DNA of 64,000 nt from Camellia lanceoleosa (Eukaryota > Streptophyta > Magnoliopsida > Ericales > Theaceae), in the NCBI GenBank assembly GCA_025200525.1, contig CM045763.1, positions 62,631,018-62,695,017 on the forward strand, read 5' to 3'. The notes beneath the pieces were generated by a model. That model was not told the DNA's origin. It worked only from the letters and a program-made list of their open reading frames with translations, and did no database searches. Each line of letters starts with the position of its first letter. Position 1 is the first letter of the stretch. This document shows, piece by piece, positions 46,226 through 57,799 of the stretch. The position numbers and the translations under genes are program-made.

Positions 46226-46792
46226 CCCTTATTGTTGGACACTCAATGTTGACGGCTCGTCTCGCAGAGAAGGAAGCGGAGCTGGCCTCATCCTCACATC
46301 CCCCGAAGGGGGCTATTTCAAATGTGCCCTCCGCCTTGTTTATGCGGCAACAATGAGGCTGAATACGAAGCATTGATAGCAGGACTTCGTCTAGCCAAAG
46401 ACATTGGTGTCAGCCACATCCGCGTATTCAGTGACTCCCAACTCATCGTCGGCCAAATCACGGGTGAATTCGATGCCAAGGATACCACGATGCGGACTCA
46501 CAGGGACATGGCGCTCACCCTTGTTCGTCTCTTCAACACTTTCCAGATCAGACACATAGCCAGGGCGGAAAACTCCAAAGCAGATGAGATGGCCCAGCTG
46601 GCCTCCGCCGACCAATCCGACCTTAGCCATGGAGTTCGCCTCGAATATCTGACTCACCCGGCCATCTCACCCGACCTGCAAGAAGTGCAATTCCTCCAGT
46701 CGGAACCCATCCCTTGGGCATCCGACATCTTCCTCTTGACCATCGAGAACTCCTGCACGACCAAAGCAGTCGCCAAGGTCGAGCTCGGCTAA
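46226..46792 (+). pseudogene. Archaeal-type RNase H of the deleted Tat element
   Basis: WTLNVDGSSRREGSGAGLI supplies the first catalytic Asp in one frame. After a small deletion near 46350 the frame continues NEAEYEALIAGL (Glu), RVFSDSQLIVGQI (Asp) and ARAENSKADEMAQLAS (last Asp). Arrangement immediately before integrase is the Tat hallmark. It ends at a stop at 46790. Confidence 0.8.
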
Positions 46793-47911
46793 CTACACTG
46801 TCGACGGCGTCCTTTACAAGCGCGGTTTCACTACCATACCGCGATGTCTCAAACCTCCCAAGCAACCTATGTAATGCAAGAGATCCATGAAGGAATCTGC
46901 GACAATCATTCGGGTGGCAGGTCTCTCGCACATAAAGTACTCCGTACAGGCTACTTTTGGCCGACCCTTAACAAAGATGCCTCTGATTTCGTACTGAAAT
47001 GCGACAAGTGCCAGCGCTTCGCTAACATCCCCCATGCTCCTCCCGCTGAACTGATCACTCTCTGCAGCCCTTACCCATTCGCCAAATGGGGTATCGACTT
47101 GGTTGGTCCACTTCCCGCTGGTCGAGGCCAGACCAAGTTCGCAATTGTTGCCATTGATTACTTCACCAAGTGGGTCGAGGCAGAACCCCTCGCCACAATC
47201 ACCGAGCGGAACACCACCAAGTTTATCTGGCAATAGATTGTCTGCAGATTTGGCATCCTCGTGCCATCGCTCGACAACCAAAAAACACCGACAACGCTAA
47301 ATACAGAAATTTTGTGCAGATCTCCAAATTCAACCATGCTTTTTTCCCCGTCACCCCCAAGCAAATGGCCAAGTTGAGGTCACCAACCGCTCTCTCAAGA
47401 TCATCAAAACTAAGCTCGGTCGCTAAAGGCCTCTGGCCGAGGAACTACCACATGTACTGGGCTTATCGAACCACCGCCGGACTCCTACCGGGGAAACCCT
47501 CGCTTAACATATGGCATCGAGGCGGTCATTCCTGTAGAAGTCGGTCTGCCCACCCCCAGGGTCTTACATCCAGATCTCGCCTCAGTCGAAGAACTCCGTC
47601 GAGCAGACCTGGATCTCATCGAAGAACTCAGAGAGACTGCTGCTGTCAGATTGGCTTCGTACCAGCAGAAAATGAGAACACACTACAACCGCAGAGTCCG
47701 ACCACGGGAGTTCTCCACTGGCGACCTTGTCTTGAGAGAAGCAACTCTTGCCACAAAGAATCCAACCGAGGGCAAGTTGGCAGCCAAATGGGAGGGGCCC
47801 TACGTGGTGAAGGCCCGCCCGCGGCCGGGTACTTACCGACTCCAAGATATGGATGGCCGAGACCTTCCCCATCCCTGGAACGCTGAACATCTAAAGCGTT
47901 ACTATCAATGA
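46793..47911 (+). pseudogene. Integrase of the deleted Tat element
   Basis: HHCC parts HEGICDNHSGG and CDKCQRF, then the core start WGIDLVGPLPAGRGQ and YFTKWVEAEP. A TAG at 47234 (probably from CAG) and at least two frameshifts follow. The C-terminal region is clear at 47500-47911 (IEAVIPVEVGLP in one frame, then NRRVRPREFSTGDLVLR, AAKWEGPYVV, WNAEHLKRYYQ). The enzyme is inactive. Confidence 0.8.
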
Positions 47912-48036
47912 ATCCTTACTTTTGTATTGTCGAAATTGTTGTATTTTCCTTTTTTCAATACATAATACAAGTATCGACTGGAGTTCTAACTTCCTATAGT
48001 TCAACTGTCTGAATGTAGCTTCCATTTTGCAGCGCC
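47912..48036. other. Short spacer after integrase
   Basis: AT-rich leader into the tandem array; no gene. Confidence 0.4.
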
Positions 48037-48860
48037 ACTTGCAAAAGCCTCGGCCAGACCGAGCACTTTCAAAAGCCTCAGTCCGACCTGAGCACTTGCA
48101 AAAGCCTCGGCCAGACCGAGCACTTTCCAAAGCCTCAGTCCGACTTGAGCACTCTCAAAAGCCTCAGTCCGACCTGAGCACTTGCAAAAGCCTCGGCCAG
48201 ACCGAGCACTTTCCAAAGCCTCAGTCCGACCTGAGCACTTGCAAAAGCCTCGGCCAGACCGAGCACTTTCCAAAGCCTCAGTCCGACCTGAGCACTTGCA
48301 AAAGCCTCGGCCAGACCGAGCACTTTCAAAAGCCTCAGTCCCGAAAGACTGCAAAGCCCTCACCGACCTGAAAGACTTGCAAAGCCTCGCCAGACCGAAA
48401 GACTTTTCAAAGCCCTCATCCGACTGAAAGACTTGCAAAAGCCCTACCAGACCGAAAGACACTTCAAAAGCCCTCATCCGACCTGAGACCTAAAAGCCTC
48501 GCCAGACCGAAAGACCTTTCCAAAGCCTCATCCGACTGAGACTTGCAAAGTCTCGCCAGACCGAAAGACTCTCAAAAGCCTCGGCCAGACCGAAAGCACT
48601 TTCCAAAGCCTCATCCGACTGAGCACTTGCAAAGCCTCACTAGACCGAGACTTTCAAAGCCTCATCCGACCTGAAAGCACCTACAAAGCCTCGGCCAGAC
48701 CGAAAGACTTTCAAAGCCTCATCCGACCGAGCACCTACAAAGCCTCACCGACCGAGCACTTTCCTAAGCCTCACGAACTGCACTGAGCACCTTTAACAAC
48801 CGCAGTCAGAACCAGACCTGAGCACTCTCAAAAGCCTCAGCCAGACGTGAGCATTTTCAC
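48037..48860. repeat. 57-bp tandem repeat array in the 3' region of the Tat element
   Basis: Units start at 48041, 48098, 48184, 48241 and 48298. Each is a 28- plus 29-bp pair: GCAAAAGCCTCGGCCAGACC then TTTCCAAAGCCTCAGTCCGA, each ending in GAGCAC. From about 48330 the array decays, with GAGCAC often replaced by GAAAGAC. Short ORFs across it on both strands are repeat artefacts. Confidence 0.92.
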
Positions 48861-49730
48861 AAACCCCAGTCGGACCTATGAATGAAAGCTCATAAAGCGA
48901 AACACTCAGTCACGGTCTGACGCCTAACCACTTTTTCACTTAGTCATATTTTAAAGGTGTCTTCCCATATTTCATTTGCAAATCACATCTTCAACATTAC
49001 ATTTCAGTCTACTTCCATGTTCATTCAATTTGAAACATTACTTTCGATTCCTCACACTTAAACAAATTTGCTCTCTCAATCAGATTGGAAAATTCCTTAT
49101 CCTATTCTCGACTTGGATTTTGGGCATAACTTTAGTTTCACCTCGCCATCGCTTAGCACAAGCGTTCTTTAAAGCATTAGTGCACAACATACTCACAAGA
49201 AAAACAAACCAGACCAAACCAACACAAAGGGAAATATACTCGAATCATCAACTAGAACCATAAATACCATTTTATTCATTCAAGCATGTGTGTACACATT
49301 ACTTACATCATTTTCAAAAAAAAAAAAAAAAAAAAACAAACAACGCGTTCAAATTCACATTCAAACTTATCTCAAGTTCATTCTGTCATAAGTTGAATTT
49401 TTCCACAAGTCCATTGCTCATTTTTATTCCGAGCTCAATTTTTCATAAGTTGAATCTACCCATGAGTTCATTACCCATTTTCGTTACAAACTGAATTTTT
49501 CTTTTACATAAGTCCACTGTGTCATGCAGGCAAATTTTTCACTCCCTTCCAAACCCACCAAACAAGTAAACACAGTCAATTCCAAGACATAAATATAGTT
49601 TTATTCATATGCAGAGTGTGTACATCAGCCTGGCATCATACTTCCAAAACAAAACAAAACAAAAATGTGCATACAAAAAAAAAAAAAAAAAAACAAAACA
49701 AAAAAAAAAAGAATACATCCATCCTTCAGC
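48861..49730. other. Spacer between tandem array and antisense ORF
   Basis: AT-rich with two poly-A/CA-rich tracts (49317-49337 and 49675-49710). A short stretch near 49260-49290 recurs near 49590-49615 (ATTTTATTCAT). No gene seen. Confidence 0.45.
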
Positions 49731-51999
49731 TCACTCCTCCCCCTCACTAGAGATCAGATCTGCTTCTTCTATCCCCTCGTCCAGGGAGGTCTGGGCCACA
49801 TCATCCTCTTCAACCACCACTCTACTAAAATCGAGCTCTGGGAACAGTTCTTCAGCCTTACGCTTGAACATTTTCCACCCGCTGTCCCAGTACTCTGCCA
49901 TTTCATGCTTATAGAAGTCCGACTGCTGGAAGCTCGCAATCACTTCAGACTCAGCCTCCCAGTAGCCTTCGATGGGCCAAATTTCAGCCTCTTCCTCGCT
50001 TTATTGGCCACCGCAAAGATCAATGGCCAATTAAAAATATGGCGACGCTTGAACTGCTCCATACCGCGATGCACAGATCAGTAGTAGCCCTCTCGAGGCC
50101 GCCGCCTCCTCGCCTAACTCCTTCATCAAGGCCTCCTTTTCCAAGGCTCCTTCTCAAATTTCAACCCCTTTTCCAAGGCCTCTACTTCCGATCAACCTCC
50201 CCTCTCTTTGAGCCGCTTCGCAGAGTCTCCTCCACAACAATTCTATTTAGCTCATTTCAACCTCATGCAGACTTCTCCTCTGCTCCGCCGCCCTAACACG
50301 CTCATCTTCCATCTCCTTTTGCAGCGCCTCCAATTTAGCATCTGCATCGTCTCTCTGCCTGACCAGATCCTCGTTATTATTCATGGCCTCCTCGTGCAGC
50401 TCAACGGCCACATCACAAGCCTTTTTGGCCTCCTCCAACATCTGCCGCTCGCCAGCAAGCTAGAACTCGAGCGACACGACTTGGCGGCGTGCACCCTCCA
50501 GCTCCAATTTGACTGCTTGCGACAGGGCGGTCTTCCAACAAGATTTCTCTTCAGAATCGCTAACTGGCCTTGGTCTCCAGCCTTCAAATTTCACCATGGC
50601 CCTCGCTTCTCAGAGAGCCCCCGCCAAGGTGGTCACCTCCTTTTGAGCGGAGTATAACCCCTCGAAGTCGGCCTCATTAAATCCACACGCCGACCCAGGT
50701 CGCTTTCATCCACCACCTTCACTAGGCGGTTCCGCCGACCTCGGCTGGCCTCCATCTCCTCCAGCTTCAGCCATCAGACGAGCATGGTAAGTCGTGGCAC
50801 CTGCACCCGCCATGCAAGCAGAGCCCTTCGAGTTCTGCTCCTCCCACTTGGCTCAACCCCAGCCAACCTAACTTCTGTGGGCACCACTGGGGTCTCCTCC
50901 TACCCCCCACTCGGCTCGCCCAAATTTCACTTGTTCTGGCTGGGCCTTCCCCACCATGCCCACCGTTGGACTGGCTATAACCACTTCGGGGGTGTCCTTT
51001 GTCCCAAGGACCTCTCCCCTAACTGAGGCGACCGCCCCCTCTGGGGTCTACTCCACCTCCCCACCCTCCACTTGCTGGGCCAGGCTGGCCCCTTCCGTCC
51101 TTGCCTCCTTTCTCCTTTTCTGGGTTGGCTCTTCCCCAACCCGCCTCAACCTCTTCTTTTTCTTCCCTACCCCCAGTGCTTCCATCTCCTTTAACGACAT
51201 CTCCTTCAGAGGATCCTTTGAAGCCATGAGCGTACTCGCCCAAACTCTTCTCTCCTAGGTTTGGGACGAGGTCGAATCCTCTCCTCGCCATCGATTTAGG
51301 AGGTCGGCCCATTGGGCCTCCTTGTGCTTCTGGGCTTTCATCAGCATGGCTTGATCTTCCGCCTCTTGTGCTTTTCTTCTCACCTCCAGCTCTGATCGGT
51401 CGAGGTCTCCGCCGATCGGTTTTGGGCCCAACCCAGCTTCGAACAGTGCCGACGGCTGAACTAGCTCGTTCCACTTGACCTTTTCCTTTTCCCTCCACTC
51501 CTTCACCTTCTTTACTCTCTCAAGACCCGCCTTCGACTCAATAAACTTGGTTGGCACCTTCCACGTCAGACGACTCACCGCCAGAGTTGGACACGAGAAC
51601 CACCGCCTCCAACCTTGATCGGTTGGTAACCCACCACCAAACCCTTCCGCCACGGCGGCTGCGGGGTTACCCAAGTCTCCCACGCCTGAGGCTTTGTAGC
51701 GCAGAAGAACTCATCCACCGTCATGGCTCGCCTTCGCCGCTTTTTGGCCGACGACGCATGCAAGATAGCAAAATCTTCCACGCGTTGGGCATTAGCTGCC
51801 CTGGTGCCACCTCCAAGTGGTTGAGCACATCGACCACGATCTGCGGCAGTGGCAATCTCAACCCACCCTTCAACGCCTCCTCATAGCTGGAGGCCAACTG
51901 AGCAGGAAAGGCCAATGATGCTCGGACACGTGGCGGGTGCAGAACAGGCCATGTCAGCAGACAAAGATCTGCAAAGTTATTGCCATAGCACATCACCAT
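49731..51999 (-). pseudogene. Decayed antisense ORF of the second Tat element
   Basis: Minus-strand fragments in order. 51999-51575 has SYEEALKGGLRLPLPQIVVDVL and VAPGQLMPNAWKILL. 51683-51255 has VSRLTWKVPTKFI and a charged helix. 51498-51019 has an Arg/Lys-rich nuclear-signal-like part. 50441-50247 is a coiled coil (EEAKKACDVAVELHEEAM). 49943-49731 ends with KHEMAEYWDSGWKMFKRKAEELFPELDFS. This combination is typical of antisense ORFs in Tat elements. The function is unknown. Frameshifts occur between all fragments. Confidence 0.7.
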
Positions 52000-52355
52000 T
52001 AATGCAACCCATCATCACCGATTTATTATGCGACAACACCCTCAAATTAATGGCACCCCGTCACCCTGAACAAGACGAACCACGGCGCAAACTTTCGGCG
52101 GGGAGGTCAGAACAACTGAGACAGCGAAATGATTACCAAAGGCTATAGGCAAAGTTCGAAGACAAGAAGAAGGTTAAGTTTTCCATCCCCTCTCTCTCTC
52201 TTCTATCTCCCTCTACATTTTTGTTCATCACCTTTTCTAATTCACACACCGGAGGGTTCGCCGGGGGACTACCCCGTTCCCCGATTGGACTTGCTTGCAG
52301 GTTATCCAGTGGGCTTGAGGAGCTTGGATCGGTCCAACCCATTCTCCAGGACTCA
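51888..52355 (+). repeat. 3' LTR of the deleted Tat element
   Basis: Pair of 45172-45627, ending GGACTCA. No clear polypurine tract precedes it, and the antisense ORF overlaps its left part. Confidence 0.65.
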
Positions 52356-52680
52356 CTGCATTATCAAATCCCAACCGAATCAAATTGATTCCAATCATAG
52401 TAGAAAAACAAACCAAACCATTGGGTAAAGGCCACAAGAATCAAGGTAAAATAGGGTTTTAAATCCAATGCTAGTCCTCAAAGTATAATAATCCACGACT
52501 AGGCAAAATGCTCCATATACAAATAAACCATCTGATGAGCCAATCAAGAAGACCAAGAATCCAATGAACATTTAACAACACATGAAATCATAAAACATCC
52601 TTACATTATATATAAACAAAACAACAAACTCACCTGGCGAATAAATACACGGTATCAATTTTTAGACATCATCTTTCACC
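52356..52680. other. Intergenic stretch, no gene seen
   Basis: A/C-rich sequence directly downstream of the host membrane-protein gene (minus strand). It probably includes that gene's former 3' region. Confidence 0.4.
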
Positions 52681-52685
52681 TCTTC

Positions 52686-52906
52686 AGTGCTCAATACAAC
52701 AGCTTAAGCATTTTCAGATGCTCTTCGTGTTCCAGATCCAGCTGCACTCACTACAAGAGCTTAAGCATTTTCAGAAGCTCTTCGTGTTCCGGATCCAGTT
52801 TTGGAGGGGCGTAACAGCCATGTAAATCCTCTACTATGTACTCCTGCAACCATGTAAATCCTCTACTAAGTACTCCTGCAACAATATTTTGAAAGAACAA
52901 GAAACG
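52686..52906 (-). repeat. Two small tandem duplications at both ends of the last exon
   Basis: At the acceptor side, 32 bp containing TTGCAGGAGTAC occurs twice (exon starts at 52843 and 52875). At the 3' side, the segment coding KMLKLL and its upstream bases occurs twice with a 57-bp offset (starts near 52702 and 52759 on the plus strand). Confidence 0.85.
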
Positions 52907-53709
52907 TATTAGTAAGATAAGAGACAATGCAAAAGTTTAAACAGCTACTTGACAAAAAATGGTTCTGCTGAAACCCACAAATTACTAAATTGGATTGCAT
53001 TAGTATACACGTTTGATAACAGAAGTTTAAAATTCATGGCTGCAGCACCCATGGCTAGTGGCGGAGCCACATAAAGGCAAGGAGGGGCCGTGCCCTCAAG
53101 TTTTCAAAAATTACATTTTAATCCTCAATTAAAAAAATATGTATCAATCTATTCCTTTGAAATTTAAGTATACCCCTTAAATCGTTATATATCCCATTTT
53201 CTTTATTTTTTCTTTTCAACAAAATCTATGCAACTTGCCACTTTAAAAGTTTAATTTTGCTAAAATATTATACTATGTGCCACTTTAAATGCTTAACAAA
53301 TGGACAATTTATGCATCCTATGGTTGAAATTCCCTAGTTTAAATAAACAATAATATTAATGAAAAGTAGACTTGCAAAGTAATAAAACTTTTTCCTGGCA
53401 AAGTTGATTGAAAACTCCATACCTTTGCGAGTTCCCTCTAGGTGAGGATGTGGTAGTGTCTCTGCCAGATCCTTTGGATGGCCATAGTGGCTGCAAGGAA
53501 ACCACAAGCTATGCCCAGAATAGCAAAAACGACAACAAAGACAATAACCAAAGCGAAGCAGGCTTCCATTGATGCCGGAAAACAGTCCAAAATGCCCCAT
53601 CCATAACAGCAGTTCTGGCAACCAGCCATGCACGGGTCATTACTATTAAGGGAGGAACAGTGTAGTACGAGTCCAAAGAACCCAAGCAGCACAAAGAAGG
53701 CCAGCACTC
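52751..53709 (-). pseudogene. Last two exons of a multi-pass membrane protein gene, damaged
   Basis: Minus strand. Exon at 53709-53423: acceptor ACTACCAG, donor AAG/GTATGG. It encodes two hydrophobic helices (LAFFVLLGFFGLVLHC and ALVIVFVVVFAILGI) around a Cys-rich loop, DPCMAGCQNCCYGWGILDCF, ending RIWQRHYHILT. A TAG follows at 53440-53438 where a Lys codon is expected, then REL. The last exon (52843-52751) starts EYIVEDLHGCYAPPKLDPEH and ends KMLKLL-stop. These features resemble a conserved plant membrane protein that I associate, not firmly, with RING-CH/MARCH-type ligases. The stop and the repeated exon ends suggest a pseudogene. Alternatively, the stop gives a protein shortened by 30-odd residues. 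Confidence 0.65.
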
Positions 53710-54857
53710 CTGGTAGTGTTAATTGAAATGGTCAAGATAAGTGTGTGATCCAAATGGGTTCTCAACTATTTACTTATGAGAAAACAAAGAGAGAAAAAAT
53801 TCTTTCTTCAAATGTCTTTGATATGTTATTTAACATAATTAAACAACAGAAAAATAAAAAAATATTGTAGGTAACTAGGTATTGAGACAAAAACAACCAG
53901 CTTTACATCCTTAAAATATATATATATATATACATGCAGTTACAGCAATGGTGGACAGCAAACAAGTGGGTATTCATTGTCTCTTATTCAAGTACCAGCC
54001 AAGATCTTCAAAATTCTTAACGTAGTATCCAAGATTTCAAAGATAATTGTAAAGAAATCCAAAATAATAAAATCTCACTGCAAGATTGGTAGTTGGGACC
54101 ATAATTGTCAAATCAGGATTTGTATTGTGAATCAAAATAGCTTCGTACCGAATCGCAAATCGAATCGTGAATCGTAAAGATTCGGTCATTTTTTTTAAAT
54201 TACTTTAAAATATATATCTACACATTTAGATGTTAAATATATCTTATGAATATAAAATATTTAGACTTAAATCAATAAAAATGTTATTTTGAATGATAAT
54301 CACGTAATTCAATAGGTAAAAAGTTAGCACAAGTTCCTGTGTAAGATTACTATCTTACATTTTTTTCTTTTTTAGATATTTCTTATCAACCATTCTTAAT
54401 GACGATTATAACCAAATAGACAAACTATCAATTTTTAAAGTAATAATAATTAACAACGATATTGATATTTGGACAATAAGCATACATATTTTTCTAAGTA
54501 ACAGTAAGCAAATAATAAGAAATAATTATTTAGAATCTTTTATTTTAAAACCTAAAACATTTTAGAAGGTATAACTAACCTCACACATGTAATATTTAAT
54601 TTAATAAAATAACAATAGATAATTCATAGTGTAAATTTAATCTAAAATATTTTTAGAAGATATATTACGATTTTTTAAAGAGAAAAAAAAATGAGAAAAA
54701 ATGTTAAAAATATGTTAGGTCTGACTGAATCTGAGTGGATCCTATTAAAAACTCCATGATTAACAACCTATGAAGCACGGACACCTCTCCGAAGGCTGCG
54801 TATCAGTGTCAGACACGTGTCGGACACGCGGTTGACACGTGTCCGACACGTCGCAGA
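53710..54857. other. AT-rich DNA between the membrane-protein exons and a TIR element
   Basis: It fits as intron sequence if the exons near 63300-64000 belong to the same gene. Includes a TA microsatellite at 53918-53934. At 54773-54849 there is a short copy of a GAAGCACGGACAC motif family with CGGACACGTGTCCG-like repeats. Confidence 0.45.
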
Positions 54858-55051
54858 CTATGAAGCACGGATACTTCAAAAAGGGTGACGTATCCGTATC
54901 GGATACTTATCGGATACCGATACTCCTCGGATACTCGCGGATACGTATCGGATACTTCTTAAAAGTATCGGATATTTCTTAATTAATTTTTTATTAATTT
55001 TGAAGTATCGGATACTTAATTTTGAAGTATCGGATACTCGAAGTTACATAT

Positions 55052-55221
55052 TGTGAAACAATGGTTTCTGTATATTTTATTCCTCAATACTAAGACAATA
55101 TATATAGATACAATGTATGTCCTGTAAATAAGGAAACAAACCTATTCTAAAGGAATCTAAACATATCTAGAATCAATTAATCTATATCTTATATACAACT
55201 CATGCACATCTCATGCCAACA
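55052..55221 (-). repeat. 3' LTR of the copia element
   Basis: 170 bp, pair of 59661-59830. Confidence 0.93.
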
Positions 55222-55235
55222 CTCCCCCTCAAGTT
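55222..55235 (-). other. Polypurine tract of copia
   Basis: Minus-strand TTGAGGGGGAG adjoins the 3' LTR. Confidence 0.85.
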
Positions 55236-55442
55236 GGAGCGTAGATATCTATCATGCCCAACTTGTTGATTATACTATGGAACACCTTTCCTGAAACTGC
55301 TTTTGTGAGTACATCAGCTAACTGACTTTCAGACTGGACAAATGGAAATTGTATAATCTTTTGATCAAGGTTCTCCTTAATGAAATGACGATCAACTTCA
55401 ACATGTTTGGTGCGATCATGTTGTACAGGATTATGTGCAATT

Positions 55443-57080
55443 TCAATGGCTATTCATAGGGCATGTATATTCAATCCCTAAATCTTTTAGTATACTTCTT
55501 ATCCATAACAATTCACATACACCATGAGCCATACCTCGGAATTTAGCTTCGGCACTTGATCTTGCCACGACCTTTTGTTTCTTGCTTCTCCATGTGACAA
55601 TGTTACCTTCCACGAAAGTAAAATAACCAGACGTGGACCTTCTGTTGGTTTGATCACCCACCCAATCAGAATCCGTGTATCCTTCAATATTAGAAACACC
55701 ATTGTTTGAAAATAACACCCCTTTTCCTGCAGCATTCTTCAAGTACCTTAAGATTCGATATACTGCATTCATATGCTCTTCACCTGGTGTATGCATGAAC
55801 TGACTTACAACGCTCACTGCATAAGATATATCTGGCTTTGTGTGGGACAAATAGATTAATCTCCCAACCAACCGCTGATAGCAACCTTTGTCTGTTGGAA
55901 CTTGATTGGGAACAACTTCAAGCTTATGATTCAGTTCTATGGGAGTGTCTACTGGTTTGCAAGCAAGCATTCCAGTTTCGGTTAAAAGATCTAACACGCA
56001 TTCGCTAGAAAGAAAAATCCCACGGTTGGATCTCGCCACCTCAATCCCCAAGAAATATTTAAGTTGCTCGAGGTCCTTCATTTCAAAATTAGCAGCCAAA
56101 TATTCCTGTAATGCTTTCATTTCGCATGGGTCGTTTCCTGTTAATACCATATCGTCGACATACACAATTAAAGCCGTTACCTTCCCTTCCTTGTGTTTTA
56201 TAAACAAGGTATGATCGGAATTACTCTGCGTATAACCGAATGCCTTCATTGTTAAGGAGAACCTCCCAAACCACACTCTAGGTGACTGTTTTAGACCGTA
56301 CAATGACTTTTTCAGTTTACACACTTCACCTCTAGATGAAGAACTGCGTTTAGTTCCGGGTAGCAACTCCATGTAGACCTCTTCCTCTAAATCTCCATTG
56401 AGGAACACATTTTTAACATCAAATTGCTGCAGAGGCCAATCCTTATTAGCTGCTATAGATATGAGAATACGAATTGTATTGAGCTTGGCTACTGGCACAA
56501 ACGTCTCTTGATAATCCACCCCATACCTTTGCGTATACCCCTTTGCAACTAACCTTGCTTTATATCTATCAATACTGCCATCTGCCTTGAGTTTCACTGT
56601 GAACACCCATCTGCAACCAATGGTCTTCTTTCCTTCGGGTAATGGAACAATTTCCCAAGTGGCATTCTTTTGTAATGCCTCCATTTCTTCATTTATCGCC
56701 TTTGTCCATTTCGGATCTGTTAATGCGTCTTGCACATTACTAGGAATAGATACAGTGGATAGTTGATTAACAGTAAATGCACATGAGTCAGACAACCTAT
56801 GGGACGACACATGGCTGCTAATTGGGTATTTAGTCTTAACTTTAGGATCAGGTTCATATTGTTTCTTCGGGACTCCCTTATTTGATCTTTGCGGATATGT
56901 AGACATTGGCAATTTTGGATATATCTGTGTTACATTAGATTCATCTGATATGGGGTTCGAGATTACCTGAGGAATGACATTTTGGGTTGATCCTTTAGTT
57001 AATGGTGTAGACATGGGCAACTCTGGAGATGATTCTGACATGTGAGGAGTACCCGAAGTAGAGTTTGGGAGAACTACCAC
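55443..57080 (-). pseudogene. Copia reverse transcriptase and RNase H
   Basis: RT: WTKAINEEMEALQKNATWEI, GCRWVFTVKLKADGSIDRYK, ARLVAKGYTQRYGVDY, QQFDVKNVFLNGDLEEEVYM and the catalytic LIVYVDDMVLTGND. RNase H: GYTDSDWVGDQTNRRSTSGY and RSSAEAKFRGMA. The frame breaks at 55443 (CPMNSH then stop). The expected C-terminal segment continues out of frame to about 55235, ending KLGMIDIYAP-like. Confidence 0.88.
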
Positions 57081-57727
57081 TGCACGTTCAATTTCAGAAT
57101 TATTCTCACAGCTTTGTTGATCACAATTCTGTTGAACACTTTTCCCGGCTGCCCAAGTCGCTCATGCATGTCTTCTAAATCCATAAATACATCTCCTCCA
57201 CCACCTCCTGGTAATGCATTCTCTTCACTAGAACTCTCCCCCTGAAGAGAAGGAGTAGAGACCCCTGTAGTGTAATACGGTTCAGATTCATGAAAAGAAA
57301 CATCCAAAGTGACATGGACTTTTCGGGTATGAGGGTCATAGCATCTATATCCTTTTTGAAACTCAAAATAGCCAACAAAAACACACCGGCGGGCACAAGG
57401 GTCAAGTTTAGTGCGCAAACTTTTGGGAATGTGAACATATACAGTACAACCAAAGACTCGAGGTTCAAGATTCGGGAGGTGAGGAATAGAAAGTAAGGAT
57501 TGCAGTTTGTTTTGAGGGGTTTGAAAATCTATCACACGAGAAGGTGTACGATTAATGAGGTAAGCCGCGGATTTCACTGCCTCACCCCAGTAAAACCGAG
57601 GCATGTTCATTCCAAAGAGAGATGCACAAACCACTTCCAATAGTTGTCGATTCTTCCTCTCGGCCAAACCATTTTGTTGTGAAGCATAGGTGTTAGAAGT
57701 TTGATGGCGAATGCCAAGGTGGTTCAA
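57074..57727 (-). pseudogene. Copia integrase C-part
   Basis: Continues the integrase with the catalytic Glu region QQNGLAERKNRQLLEV, then ASLFGMNMPRFYWGEAV, NRTPSRVIDFQTP and the FGCTVYVHIP block. Open from 57727 to 57074, offset in frame from both neighbours. Confidence 0.82.
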
Positions 57728-57799
57728 AAAAGTGCCGAATGATGTATCGATAAACTCAGTACCATTGTCAGACTGTAAAACACGAATTTTTTTTTTATA

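Larger units (their letters stand above)
45172..52355 (+). mobile_element. Second Tat-type element, internally deleted
   Basis: LTR-like repeats at 45172-45627 and 51888-52355 enclose, in order: PBS, gag start, aRNH, integrase (all plus strand), a tandem repeat array and an antisense ORF. Protease, RT and the first RNase H are absent, so gag start joins directly to aRNH near 46220. Flanks GATAC and CTGCA do not match, so the ends may be rearranged. It is more GC-rich than the other elements. Confidence 0.8.

Noticed and set aside
48001..48477. 158-codon minus-strand frame with regular repeats
   Set aside because: 57-bp units (a multiple of 3) keep any frame open; an artefact of the tandem array and broken where the array decays.
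53047..53110. GGCGGAGCCACATAAAGGCAAGG-like stretch resembling a hAT MITE end
   Set aside because: The start resembles a common plant repeat terminus, but no matching right end or target duplication was found.
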